From Deltaproteobacteria bacterium (GTDB lineage: Bacteria > Myxococcota_A > UBA9160 > UBA6930), in NCBI GenBank assembly GCA_016875395.1, contig VGRF01000001.1, positions 31,921-95,920 on the forward strand: 64,000 nucleotides of DNA, in the 5' to 3' direction. How positions within the stretch are numbered: position 1 is the first letter of the stretch; every line of letters starts with the position of its first letter. Of this stretch, positions 24,724 to 32,870 are shown in pieces. Both the position numbers and the translations under genes were made by a program. The notes beneath the pieces are model-generated. The model was not told the DNA's origin and did no database searches. It worked only from the letters and a program-made list of their open reading frames with translations.

Positions 24724-25761
24724 ATGGCGGAGGAAGTGCGCGGCATCGATCGAGAGCGCGTCTCGGGGTGGCTCGCGGAGAATCTTGCGGGCGCGAAGGC
24801 GCCGTTCGCGTTCGAGCTGATCGCCGCCGGCGGCTCCAATCTCACGTATCGCGTGAGCGACGCCGCGGGCGCGCGGTTCGCGCTGCGGCGCCCGCCCGTC
24901 GCCGCGCGCATCGCCACCGCGCACGACATGGCGCGCGAGTGGAAGATCATGGCGGCGCTCGCGAAGAGCGCGGTGCCGGTGCCGTCGATGCTCGCGTATT
25001 GCGCTGACGACGCGGTGAATGGCGCGCCCTTCTACGTGATGTCGTTCGTCGAGGGGCTGATCCTGCGCAACGCACAGCAGGCGGCCGTCCTCGATGCGCA
25101 GGAGAAAGAGCGCGCGACGTGCTCGCTGATCGCGGTACAGGCCGCGCTCCACACGCTCGACGTGGACGCGGTCGGCCTCGGCGATCTCGCGAAGCAGCGC
25201 GGCGGCTACGTGGAGCGGCAGCTCGCGCGCTGGCGCAAGCAGGCCGAGGCATCGACGATGCGCGCGATTCCGCACATGGCCGAGGTGCACGCCCGTCTCG
25301 CTCGCGCGATTCCGCGCGAAGTCGCGCGCCCCGCGCTCGCGCACGGCGACTATCGCTTCGACAACGTCGTGATGGACGCGGAGCAGCGCGTGATCGCCGT
25401 GCTCGACTGGGAGCTGTGCACGATCGGCGATCCCATCGCCGACTTCTGCTGGTCGCTCATGTACTGGGCGGCGCCGGGCGCGCAGAACACGTGGCTGCAG
25501 GATCCGCCCACGCAGGCGCCGGGCTTCTGCACCCGCGCCGAAGTGTGCGAGCGCTACGCGCGCGCGACGGGATTCGATCTCTCGAAGCTCGCTTATTACG
25601 AAGCCTTCTCGTGGTGGAAGATGGCGTGCCTCATCGAGGGCGTGTCGGCGCGCGTGAAGGCGGGCGCGACGGGCGGCATGCGCTCGGGCTCGTACGAGAG
25701 CGTGATCGAGCGCGCGGACGCGTACTTCGCGCGCGCGGAAGCGCTGTCGCGCGCGCTCTAG
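24724..25761 (+). CDS. APH-like phosphotransferase (acyl-CoA dehydrogenase-associated type)
   Basis: 345 residues from the ATG at 24724. The core is canonical: ELIAAGGSNLTYRVSDAAG (nucleotide loop), AREWKIMAALAKSAVPVPSML, APFYVMSFVEG, and ALAHGDYRFDNVVMDAEQ (HGD catalytic motif with Asn). VLDWELCTIGDPIADFCW supplies the metal-binding Asp. The family includes the N-domain of ACAD10/ACAD11, which phosphorylates 4-hydroxyacyl-CoA, so a hydroxyacyl-CoA substrate is a reasonable guess. Unlike the other two phosphotransferases in the window it keeps the HGD motif. Its TAG stop shares CTAG with the stop of the convergent P450. Confidence 0.83.
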   Translation: MAEEVRGIDRERVSGWLAENLAGAKAPFAFELIAAGGSNLTYRVSDAAGARFALRRPPVAARIATAHDMAREWKIMAALAKSAVPVPSMLAYCADDAVNGAPFYVMSFVEGLILRNAQQAAVLDAQEKERATCSLIAVQAALHTLDVDAVGLGDLAKQRGGYVERQLARWRKQAEASTMRAIPHMAEVHARLARAIPREVARPALAHGDYRFDNVVMDAEQRVIAVLDWELCTIGDPIADFCWSLMYWAAPGAQNTWLQDPPTQAPGFCTRAEVCERYARATGFDLSKLAYYEAFSWWKMACLIEGVSARVKAGATGGMRSGSYESVIERADAYFARAEALSRAL

Positions 25762-26933
25762 AACGAGATCGGCAGCCGCTCGTAGCCCTGCACGAACTCG
25801 GTGTCGTGCCGCTTCGCGCGCGAGAGGTCGACGCTGTACTCGCGCGCGCGCGCGAGGATGGCTTCGAGGCAGAGGCGGCCCTCGAGCTTCGCGACGTGCT
25901 GGCCGAGGCAGGCATGTTGGCCCGCGCCGAACGAAGCGATGCGCAGCGGCTTGCGCGTCACGTCGAACACGTCGGGGTTCGCGAACTCGCGCTCGTCGCG
26001 ATTGGCCGAGGGGTAGAGCATCAGCACGCCCTGCCCAGGTGTCAGGGACTGGCCGTGCAGCGAGAGCGGCTTCGTCACGGTGCGGCACAGGAACTGCGTG
26101 GGCATGTCGTAACGCACGACCTCGGTGAACGCGTCCGCGATGCCGCTCGGATCGCGCGCGAGCGCGGCGCGCTGCGCGGGGTGTTCCCACAGCCGCACCA
26201 GCGCGCTCGCGAGCACCTTCGGGAACGTCACGCTGCCGCCGACGATCAGCTCGCTCACGTGGGATGCGGCCTCTGCGTCGGGCATGCGCGCGCCGCCGAG
26301 CTCGATCGAGGCGAGCGCATCGAGCGCGCTGCCGCTGCGAGACGGCGCCGCGCGTTCCTCGCGCACGCGATCGAGGCAGTAGTCATTCAGCTCGCCCATC
26401 GCGGCCCAGCCGTCGGCGGAGATGCCTTGCTGCGAAGGGTCGTGCGTGAAGTATCGCTCCACGAGGCGACGCAGGTACTCACCGTCCGCGAGCGGCAGCC
26501 CGATCGCGAGGCACGCCACCTTCGTCGAGAGCTTCGAGCCCACGTCCGCCACGATGTCGCAGCCGCCGCGCGCGAACGCGGGCGCGAGCAGTTCCGCGAC
26601 GAGATCGCGCACGCGCGCCTCCATCTCGCGCAGCTGCTTCGGCAGGAACGCGGGGCGCACCGCGGCGCGCAGCACGGAGTGCACGGGCGGATCCGTGGAG
26701 TTGAGCATCGGCGTCACGGGCTGTTCGCGCGTCACGACCTGCGCCGACGCGGTGCCCTTCGAGACGGTGAAGCGCGCGGTGTCGCTCGAGATCGCCCACA
26801 CGTCTTCGAAGCGCGAGATCGCCCAGCAGTCGTACTTCGGCAGATACAGCGCGGGCGCCTCGTCGCGCAGCTGCTTGTAGATCGGATACGGGTCGCGCAG
26901 CACCGCCGACGAGAAAGGGTCGTAGTCGATCAC
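25758..26933 (-). CDS. cytochrome P450, tandem copy A, with unusual I helix
   Basis: 391 residues from the GTG at 26931-26933, with GGAG eight bases upstream. It is a close paralogue of the next gene (27004-28179) and equal in length. Landmarks: STDPPVHSVLRAAVRPAFLPKQL, EVVRY (ExxR), and FGAGQHACLGQHVAKLE (heme Cys). In the I helix the motif reads LIVGGSVTFPK: the acidic residue of the usual acid-alcohol pair is Val, while the sister protein has Glu. This should affect proton delivery and oxygen activation. Peroxygenase-like or altered chemistry is possible (inference). It converges with the phosphotransferase gene, sharing CTAG. Confidence 0.9.
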   Translation of the reverse strand: MIDYDPFSSAVLRDPYPIYKQLRDEAPALYLPKYDCWAISRFEDVWAISSDTARFTVSKGTASAQVVTREQPVTPMLNSTDPPVHSVLRAAVRPAFLPKQLREMEARVRDLVAELLAPAFARGGCDIVADVGSKLSTKVACLAIGLPLADGEYLRRLVERYFTHDPSQQGISADGWAAMGELNDYCLDRVREERAAPSRSGSALDALASIELGGARMPDAEAASHVSELIVGGSVTFPKVLASALVRLWEHPAQRAALARDPSGIADAFTEVVRYDMPTQFLCRTVTKPLSLHGQSLTPGQGVLMLYPSANRDEREFANPDVFDVTRKPLRIASFGAGQHACLGQHVAKLEGRLCLEAILARAREYSVDLSRAKRHDTEFVQGYERLPISF

Positions 26934-27003
26934 GCGCGTCACTCCAGCTCGGTAGGCGGGCGCGCATCGTGCCCGAGCGCGCGCGGCGCCGCCAGCGAAT
27001 TTC

Positions 27004-28179
27004 TCAGAATGCGATCGGGAGCCTCGCGTAGCCCTGCACGAACTCCGTGTTGAAGCGCTCGGCCTGCGCGAGGTCGACCGAGTAGTTAGGGGCTGCGGCG
27101 AGGATCGCTTCGAGGCACAGCTTGCCTTCGAGCCGCGCGACGTGCGTGCCAAGGCACGCGTGCTGGCCCGCACCGAACGACGCGATGCGCTGCGGCTTGC
27201 GGTTCACGTCGAACACGTCGGGGTTCGCGAACTCGCGCTCGTCGCGATTCGCCGAGGGGTAGAGCATCAGCACGCCCTGATCGGGCCTCAGCGTCTCGCC
27301 GTGCAGCACGATCTCGCGCTTCACCGTGCGGCACAGGAACTGCGTCGGCATGTCGAAGCGCAGGATCTCGTCGTACGCGTCGGGGATCCCGCTCGGGTCG
27401 CGCACGAGCTGCGCGCGCTGATCGGGGTGCTGCCACAAGCGCACGAGTCCGTTCGCGAGCGTCTTCGGGAACGTCTCGCTGCCGCCCACGATCAGCAGCG
27501 TGAGGTGTGACGCGATCTCCTCGTCCGTGAGCTTGCGGCCGTCGAGCTCGGCGCCGCACAGCGCGGGCAGCGCCTGCGGCTCACCGCGGGGCGCGCGCCG
27601 CTCGTCGCGCACGCGCGCGAGCGAGTAGTCCGTCATCTCCGTCATCGCGGCCCAGCCGTCCGCGGAGATGCCCTGCTGCGCCGGATCGTGCTGGAAGAAG
27701 CGCTGCACGAGGCGGTGCAAGTACTCCCCGTCCGCAGCGGGCAGACCGATCGCCATGCACGCGACCTTGATCGAGAGCCGCGCGGCGACGTCGCACACGA
27801 TGTCGCAGCCGCCGCTCGCGACCTGCGGCGCGAGCAGATCGGCGAGCATCGCGCGCACCGCGGGCTCGACCTCGCGCAGATGCTTCGGCAAGAAGCACTG
27901 CCGCACGACGGCGCGCAGCTTCGAGTGCGCGGGCGGGTCCATCGAGTTGAGCATGGGCGTGACGGGCTGATCCTTCGTAACGACCTGCGCCGAAGCCGTG
28001 CCCTTCGTGGCGGTGAAGTGCTGCGTGTCGCTCGACACGCTCCAGATGTCGTCGAAGCGCGAGAGCGCCCAGCAGTCGTACTTCGCCAGGTAGTACGCGG
28101 GCGCCTCGTCGCGCAGACGCTTGTAGAACGGGTAGGGATCGCGAATCACGTCGGGCGAGAACGGGTCGTAGGAAAGCAT
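27004..28179 (-). CDS. cytochrome P450, tandem copy B
   Basis: 391 residues from the ATG at 28177-28179, with GGAG nine bases before it. Landmarks: SMDPPAHSKLRAVVRQCFLPKHL, I helix LIVGGSETFPKTLANG (acidic Glu kept), EILRF (ExxR), and FGAGQHACLGTHVARLE (heme Cys). It is clearly a duplicate of the gene at 25758, with matching blocks such as MLYPSANRDEREFANPDVFDV. The tandem pair lies on minus, 70 bases apart, and is probably cotranscribed. The substrate is unknown. Confidence 0.92.
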   Translation of the reverse strand: MLSYDPFSPDVIRDPYPFYKRLRDEAPAYYLAKYDCWALSRFDDIWSVSSDTQHFTATKGTASAQVVTKDQPVTPMLNSMDPPAHSKLRAVVRQCFLPKHLREVEPAVRAMLADLLAPQVASGGCDIVCDVAARLSIKVACMAIGLPAADGEYLHRLVQRFFQHDPAQQGISADGWAAMTEMTDYSLARVRDERRAPRGEPQALPALCGAELDGRKLTDEEIASHLTLLIVGGSETFPKTLANGLVRLWQHPDQRAQLVRDPSGIPDAYDEILRFDMPTQFLCRTVKREIVLHGETLRPDQGVLMLYPSANRDEREFANPDVFDVNRKPQRIASFGAGQHACLGTHVARLEGKLCLEAILAAAPNYSVDLAQAERFNTEFVQGYARLPIAF

Positions 28180-28385
28180 GCGGGGAGCTCCGGCAACACG
28201 GCGCTGCGCTGCAAGCGCCGTTCCCCGCACACCGCGCCAAGAAGCGCGCGTGTGAGGCTCTTCGGTGGCGCGCCGCGCCGCATCCGAGGAGCACGCGTGG
28301 CGTGCGGCCACGCGGATCGGCCCCGCGAGCCGCGCCGGCAGCGGCACGCGCACTGCAATCGCCGGTGCGCGGTGGAGGTGCTCGT

Positions 28386-29621
28386 GTGCGCACGATTCTT
28401 CGCAGCGTGAACCTGCTCGACGGCGCGAGCCCGCTGCGCACGAACGTCTCGCTGGTGATCGACGGCGAGCGCATCGCGGCGATCGGAACGAACGGCGCAG
28501 TCGAGACGCGCCCCGGCGACGTGGTGTTCTCGCTGACCGGCAAGACCGTGATGCCCGGCATGGTGAGCGGCCACTTCCACGCCACGTTCGACGGCGCGAC
28601 GCTCGACATCTTTCCCCTCGGCGTCGATCAGCCGCCCGGCGTGCTGATGCTGCGCGCCGCCAAGAACGCGCGCCTCGCGCTCGACTGCGGCTTCACGAGC
28701 GTGGTCGGCGCCGGCGGCGGCGACGACATCGACGCGCAGCTCGCGCTCGGCATCGCGCAAGGCCTGACGGCTGGGCCGCGCATCGTGCCGTGCAGCCGCA
28801 ACCTCGGCACGACCGGCGGCTACATCGATCTCGCGCCGTGGTGGTACGAGATGCGGAACATCGGGGCGTGCAAGCTCGGCGACGGGCCCGACGCCTTCCG
28901 CGCGATCGTGCGCGACGAGATCCGCCGCGGCGCGCGCATGATCAAGGTGTTCGTGACGGGCGGTCACGGCAACGTGAACACCGCGCAGCGCGAGCTCTCG
29001 CGCGCCGAGCTCGCGGCGATCGTCGACGCCGCGCACGAGCGCGGGGCGCGCGTGCGCGCGCATTGCGCGTGGAAGGAGCGCATCCTCGAGTGCGTGGAGC
29101 TCGGCGTCGACGTGATCGACCACGGCGACGAGATCGACGCCGAGTGCATCGACGCGATGGCGCGCGCGGGCACGTTCTGGGATCCCAGCGCGCTCTACCT
29201 GCAGAAGCTGCTCGAGCTGCCGGCGCTGCAGGGCCCCGAGACCGCCGCGCTGCGCGACGCGACCACGCGCGAGCTCGACAACATCGCGCGCTGGCTCGGG
29301 CCCGCGCAGCGCGCGGGCGTGCGCATCGTGCTCGGCGACGACTACGGAACCGCGTTCCTGCCGCACGGCAGCTACGCCGAGGAGCTCACTCATTATGTGA
29401 AGCGCCTGGGCGTGGCGCCGCTCGACGCGCTCGCGTGGGCGACGAAGAACGGCGGCGCGCTCGTGGGACTGCCAGATCTCGGCACGCTCGAGGTCGGCAA
29501 GCTCGCCGACCTGCTCGTCGTCGACGGCGACCCGAGCGCCGACATCGCGCTGCTCAGCGATCGCAGCAAGCTCCGCGGCGTGATGAAGAACGGGGAGTGG
29601 CAGCGCGCGCCGAGCGCATAG
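28386..29621 (+). CDS. amidohydrolase family protein (imidazolonepropionase-like)
   Basis: 411 residues from the GTG at 28386-28388, chosen because GGAGG precedes it; the open frame extends 28 codons further upstream without a ribosome site. Motifs: TVMPGMVSGHFHATFDG (HxH), MIKVFVTGGHG (Lys of the metal site), ARVRAHCAWKE, VDVIDHGDEID and GVRIVLGDDYGTAFLP (Asp). LEVGKLADLLVVDGDP is the usual C-terminal composite strand. It is a binuclear or mononuclear metal hydrolase of the prolidase/imidazolonepropionase group. No signal peptide is seen. It stands alone between the P450 pair and a secreted protein. Confidence 0.82.
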   Translation: MRTILRSVNLLDGASPLRTNVSLVIDGERIAAIGTNGAVETRPGDVVFSLTGKTVMPGMVSGHFHATFDGATLDIFPLGVDQPPGVLMLRAAKNARLALDCGFTSVVGAGGGDDIDAQLALGIAQGLTAGPRIVPCSRNLGTTGGYIDLAPWWYEMRNIGACKLGDGPDAFRAIVRDEIRRGARMIKVFVTGGHGNVNTAQRELSRAELAAIVDAAHERGARVRAHCAWKERILECVELGVDVIDHGDEIDAECIDAMARAGTFWDPSALYLQKLLELPALQGPETAALRDATTRELDNIARWLGPAQRAGVRIVLGDDYGTAFLPHGSYAEELTHYVKRLGVAPLDALAWATKNGGALVGLPDLGTLEVGKLADLLVVDGDPSADIALLSDRSKLRGVMKNGEWQRAPSA

Positions 29622-29643
29622 ATCTGCCGATTCTCGCAGTGCC

Positions 29644-29659
29644 CTGCCGAGTTCGGCAG
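29644..29659 (+). terminator. small hairpin after the amidohydrolase gene
   Basis: CTGCCG (29644-29649) pairs with CGGCAG (29654-29659) around an AGTT loop, 23 bases after the stop. It is short and has no clear T-run, so termination is only possible. Confidence 0.3.
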
Positions 29660-29773
29660 ACGCTATTCGCCGTTCTCGCGCGAGCGCGCTCGCCGCACGC
29701 GGCACCGGCGTTGCAATGCGCGCCTCGCATCGAGCGCGCGGAATCTCCCGCGCGCTCGCACGACGAGGTCGCC

Positions 29774-30796
29774 ATGCTCGAATCCAGCTCCATCCGCAAG
29801 ATCGCGCGCGCGTCCGCGCTCGCAGCACTCTCACTCGCGCCCGGCGCTGCGCTCGCAGGCTACTGCTCGGACACCGCGGATCTGCAAGAGCTCTCCTGTG
29901 AGCACGAGGCGCGCGACGACTACTACAAGGCGCGCGCGATCTGCTTGAACATCGGCGACTCCTCCGAGCGCGCTGCGTGCGACGCCGACGCGACGGACGG
30001 CCGGCGCGAGGCGCTGCTCCGCTGCGACGAACAGTCCGACGCGCGCGAAGATCTGTGCGCGATGATCGGCGAGGCGCGTTACGACCCAGACTTCTCGCCC
30101 GCGAATTTTCAGAACCCGCGCCAGCCCACGCGCACGAACGCTTACTTCCCGCTGCGTGTCGGCAACACCAAGGCCTTCTCGGACGGAACGGAAACCGTGG
30201 ACATCACGGTGCGCAACGAGACGAAGCTGATCGAAGGCGTGCAGTGCATCGTCGTGAACGACGTCGTGCGCGACCAGGGCGAGCTCATCGAGGACACCGA
30301 TGACTGGTTCGCGCTGCGCAGTGACGGCTCGATCTTCTACTGCGGCGAGGAAGTGAAGGACTTCGAGACCTTCCCCGGCGATTCGCCGCCGATTCCGGAG
30401 CTCGTCGACATCGGCGGCTCGTTCAAGACCGGTCGTGACGGCGACAAGCCCGGCATCCTCTTTCCCGCGCGCCCGGTGGTCGGTCAGGTCTACGGGCAGG
30501 AGTGGTCGGCGAGCAACGCGGAAGACGCCGCGATGGTGCTCACCACGACCTACAGGTACGGCCGCGACGCCGTGCTCGACGCGCTGATGCCGCCCGCGCT
30601 CGCGCAGCGCTTCTGCTCGGCGGGCGATTGCGTGGTGACCGCCGACTTCACGCCGATGGAGCCCGGCGTGGTCGAGCACAAGTACTACGCGCGCGGCGTC
30701 GGCCGCATCCTCGAGACGAAGCCGAGCACCGGCAAGGCCGTGCAGCTCGTGGGGTGCAACTTCGACTCGCGCTGCGCAGGCCTGCCGCAGCCCTGA
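29774..30796 (+). CDS. secreted Cys-rich protein of unknown function
   Basis: 340 residues from the ATG at 29774. A signal peptide is clear (IRKIARASALAALSLAPGAALA, cleaved before GYCSD). The N-terminal 100 residues hold paired Cys and charged stretches (CSDTADLQELSCEHEARDDYYKARAIC, then AACDADATDGRREALLRCDEQ). A beta-rich domain follows: NAYFPLRVGNTKAFSDGTETVDITV, DWFALRSDGSIFYCGEEVKDFE, ILFPARPVVGQVYGQEW and YYARGVGRILETKP. I do not recognise a named family. The second domain looks like those found in secreted proteins that begin with NAYFPL. Export and disulfides are likely. Confidence 0.7.
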   Translation: MLESSSIRKIARASALAALSLAPGAALAGYCSDTADLQELSCEHEARDDYYKARAICLNIGDSSERAACDADATDGRREALLRCDEQSDAREDLCAMIGEARYDPDFSPANFQNPRQPTRTNAYFPLRVGNTKAFSDGTETVDITVRNETKLIEGVQCIVVNDVVRDQGELIEDTDDWFALRSDGSIFYCGEEVKDFETFPGDSPPIPELVDIGGSFKTGRDGDKPGILFPARPVVGQVYGQEWSASNAEDAAMVLTTTYRYGRDAVLDALMPPALAQRFCSAGDCVVTADFTPMEPGVVEHKYYARGVGRILETKPSTGKAVQLVGCNFDSRCAGLPQP

Positions 30797-30928
30797 TGAG
30801 CCGCAGCGCTGCTCCCTCGCGCCGCGGCGCGCGCTCACCAGGGGAATCGAGGCGAGTGCCTCGAGCCGGGCGCGGGCCGCGGCGCTCGTACGCTCGACCG
30901 TCACGCCGCAGCAGACGCGTGCGGATGC

Positions 30929-31810
30929 TCAGTCAGCGCGCGCCGAGGAGCGGCCGCGCCGCCCTCGGTTGCGCGCTGCGACGCGGCCACGCGCGCGGCT
31001 CGGCGCAGTCTCCGCGAGCCCCTTCGCGCGCACACGAAACAGAGTGATCGGGTCGGGCAAGCCCGGCAGCCGGTGCGCGCCGATGCTCGAGAGGCGAACG
31101 CTCGCGGGCCGGACTCCCGCGAGTTGATCGCGCACGTCCTTCGAGACGAGCACTTCGCCGCCACTCCCCACTCGGCAGATACGCGCGACCGCGTGGACCG
31201 ACAGATCCACGTAACCCTCCTCAGTCAGCGCGGGTTCGCCCAAATGGAGCCCCATGCGCACGCGCACGAGCCCTTCTCGCCAAGCGCGCCGCTCGCCGAG
31301 CCGGCGCTGAATCGCGACTGCAGCCTCGATGGCCGCCGCCGGTTGCTCGAAGCTCGCGAAGTACTCGTCGGCGCGCGCATCGACCTCGTGGCCGCCCGCT
31401 GCGCGCACTTCGCGGCGATGAATCCTGCGCACCTCGCTGAGCAAGCTCGAGTACGCGCTGCCGAGCGACCGAAGCAACCGCGTCGAGCCCTCGATGTCGC
31501 TCATCAAGAACGTCACGACGCCGCGCGGAAGACTCGCCGTGGCGGACGCACGCGCGGCCTTCTCGGTTCGCAACTGTCCGGCGATGAACCCGACCGGCAT
31601 GAGCTTGAACTTCTTGGCCGCCGTGAGCAGCCGCTTGCGCGCTCGCTCGCGCGAAGCGTCGTCTTCGAAAGCCACTCGCTCGAAGCGCGCGAGTGCGTTG
31701 CGGACGTGTGCTTCGTCGTGGATCGGCAAGCGCCGGCGACCCTTCGCATCCACGTAGGCGAATGCTCTGTCGGGGAGCTTCGCGCGTTGTGAGGCGGTCA
31801 ATCGCGCCAT
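30929..31810 (-). CDS. class III adenylate/guanylate cyclase with DUF6582-like N-domain
   Basis: 293 residues. The N-terminal 75 residues (LTASQRAKLPDRAFAYVDAKGRRRLPIHDEAHVRNALARF) match a small domain found in phage-like and stress proteins (DUF6582-like). The cyclase domain follows: GVVTFLMSDIEGSTRLLRSLG with the first metal Asp, GGHEVDARADEYFASFEQP with the second, and LVRVRMGLHLGEPALTEEGYVDLSVHAVARIC. Catalytic metal residues look intact. No membrane segment is seen, so it is cytoplasmic. It probably makes cAMP from ATP; the sensor input is not visible. The C-terminal tail is Arg/Ala-rich. Confidence 0.78.
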   Translation of the reverse strand: MARLTASQRAKLPDRAFAYVDAKGRRRLPIHDEAHVRNALARFERVAFEDDASRERARKRLLTAAKKFKLMPVGFIAGQLRTEKAARASATASLPRGVVTFLMSDIEGSTRLLRSLGSAYSSLLSEVRRIHRREVRAAGGHEVDARADEYFASFEQPAAAIEAAVAIQRRLGERRAWREGLVRVRMGLHLGEPALTEEGYVDLSVHAVARICRVGSGGEVLVSKDVRDQLAGVRPASVRLSSIGAHRLPGLPDPITLFRVRAKGLAETAPSRARGRVAARNRGRRGRSSARAD

Positions 31811-31849
31811 GCGCCGACGATAAGCGTGCCCGAGCCGGACGCGAAGCCG

Positions 31850-32374
31850 TTAGGCCGCCGCGCTCCCGGGCTCGGCCATCACCGTCACCGGCATCCCCTC
31901 CGGCTCGAGGCCCATGATAATCAGGGCCTTCGAGAGCCCGTGGAAGAGCGTGAGGCCCGTCGCGAGCTCGGCGAGCTGCGCGTCGCTGTAGTGCTTGCGC
32001 AGCTCGGCGACGTCATCGGGCGCGAGCGCGTGCGGCGTCGTGACGATCGCGTCGGCGAGCTTCAGAGCGGCGCGCTCGTGAGCGGGCAGCGTCGAGCGCG
32101 CGTGGTCGTCGGTGATCTGCGCGACGGCCGCTTCGTCGAGCCCCTGGGTTCGCGCCCCGGCGAACCGCACTTGGCGTCAAAGCCCGCAGTCGGTGATGCG
32201 CGCGTTGCGCAGCCTCACCACTTCCTTGATGCGCTGCGAGACGACCTGGCTCTGCCAGAACTCGGCGTAGAGCGCGCCGAAGGTGGCGGCGAACTCCGGC
32301 GCGTTCGCGAACACGCTGTAGAAGTCCGCGGGCTGGCCGGGGATACCGGAGGGAACGCGGGCGACGCTGGACAT
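31850..32374 (-). CDS. AhpD/carboxymuconolactone decarboxylase-like protein, probable selenoprotein (TGA read as Sec)
   Basis: 174 residues from the ATG at 32372-32374 to TAA at 31850, if the in-frame TGA at 32177-32179 is read through. The N-part ends KEVVRLRNARITDCGL, then TGA, then RQVRFAGARTQGLDEAAVAQI in the same frame. The TGA occupies the fourth position of C-G-L-x, exactly where AhpD-like proteins have the second Cys of CxxC, giving C63-x-x-U66. Homologous sequence continues on both sides without change of frame. A stem-loop with the layout of a bacterial SECIS follows the TGA at once. The family reduces peroxides with the CxxC pair. Bacterial AhpD-like selenoproteins with CxxU are known. 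Selenium genes are not in this window. Confidence 0.8.
32147..32179 (-). promoter_or_regulatory. candidate bacterial SECIS element downstream of in-frame TGA
   Basis: On the minus strand, TGA (32179-32177) is followed after ten bases by GGTTCGC (32166-32160), loop CGGGGC (32159-32154) and GCGAACC (32153-32147). This gives a perfect 7-base-pair stem with a small apical loop. A G is among the first two loop bases, 19 bases after the TGA. These match the published general rules for bacterial SECIS (stem soon after UGA, G early in a small apical loop). Confidence 0.7.
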
Positions 32375-32398
32375 GCGGCTCTCCTCGAGCGCGAGTTA

Positions 32399-32770
32399 TC
32401 AGGGGCCGGGCCACGCCGCGCCGACGCGGCGATGCGCATCGTGCAGGCACAGCGCCATCACGAGCGGCACGACTTGCTTGTCGGGCAGCAGCGCGCGCAG
32501 GGCGACGAAGTCCCCGTCGCTGATCTCCTGGAACGCGAACGGAATCTTCTCCGCGATCGCGTTCACCGCGCGCTCGGCGTCGGTCGCCGGCTTCGGCCAC
32601 GCGCCGAGCGCGTGCGCGGCGTCGATCACCGCGCGCCCGAACGCGAGCAGCTCCGGCGGCGCGAGCTTCGCTTCGTCGGGCATGCCGGCGAAGGCCTCGT
32701 ACTTCGCGCGCAGCGCGGGCGTGAGGCTCGCGAGCAGCGAAGCGGGCGGCGAGGACTTCAGCGCGGCCAT
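32399..32770 (-). CDS. small companion protein of the AhpD-like selenoprotein
   Basis: 123 residues, ATG at 32768-32770, GGAG upstream within a repeated intergenic sequence. The C-terminal part (ISDGDFVALRALLPDKQVVPLVMALCLHDAHRRVG) resembles the last helices of carboxymuconolactone decarboxylase proteins (compare DDVAELRKHYSDAQLAELATGL in the next gene). No CxxC is present. It ends TGA TAA and the selenoprotein starts 24 bases later, so the two are cotranscribed and may form a complex of unlike subunits (inference). I cannot name a specific family. Confidence 0.65.
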   Translation of the reverse strand: MAALKSSPPASLLASLTPALRAKYEAFAGMPDEAKLAPPELLAFGRAVIDAAHALGAWPKPATDAERAVNAIAEKIPFAFQEISDGDFVALRALLPDKQVVPLVMALCLHDAHRRVGAAWPGP

Positions 32771-32781
32771 CGGGTGAGCTC

Positions 32782-32870
32782 CGTTCGCCTGCGAAGACTT
32801 CGGCTCGCTGCGCGCTTCGCTACCGCGTTTGGCTTCGCTCGCCTGCGGCTCGCTGCGCGCTTCGCTTGCA
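32782..32870 (-). repeat. two tandem copies of a GC-rich intergenic element ending in a ribosome site
   Basis: Read on minus, AGCGAAGCGCGCAGCGAGCC occurs twice (about 32865-32846 and 32819-32800), followed by GAAG and GCGAACGGAG just before the ATG at 32770. The same pattern, with small changes, lies before the EthD gene (10902-10935) and partly before the SDR gene (9997-10015). Confidence 0.6.
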
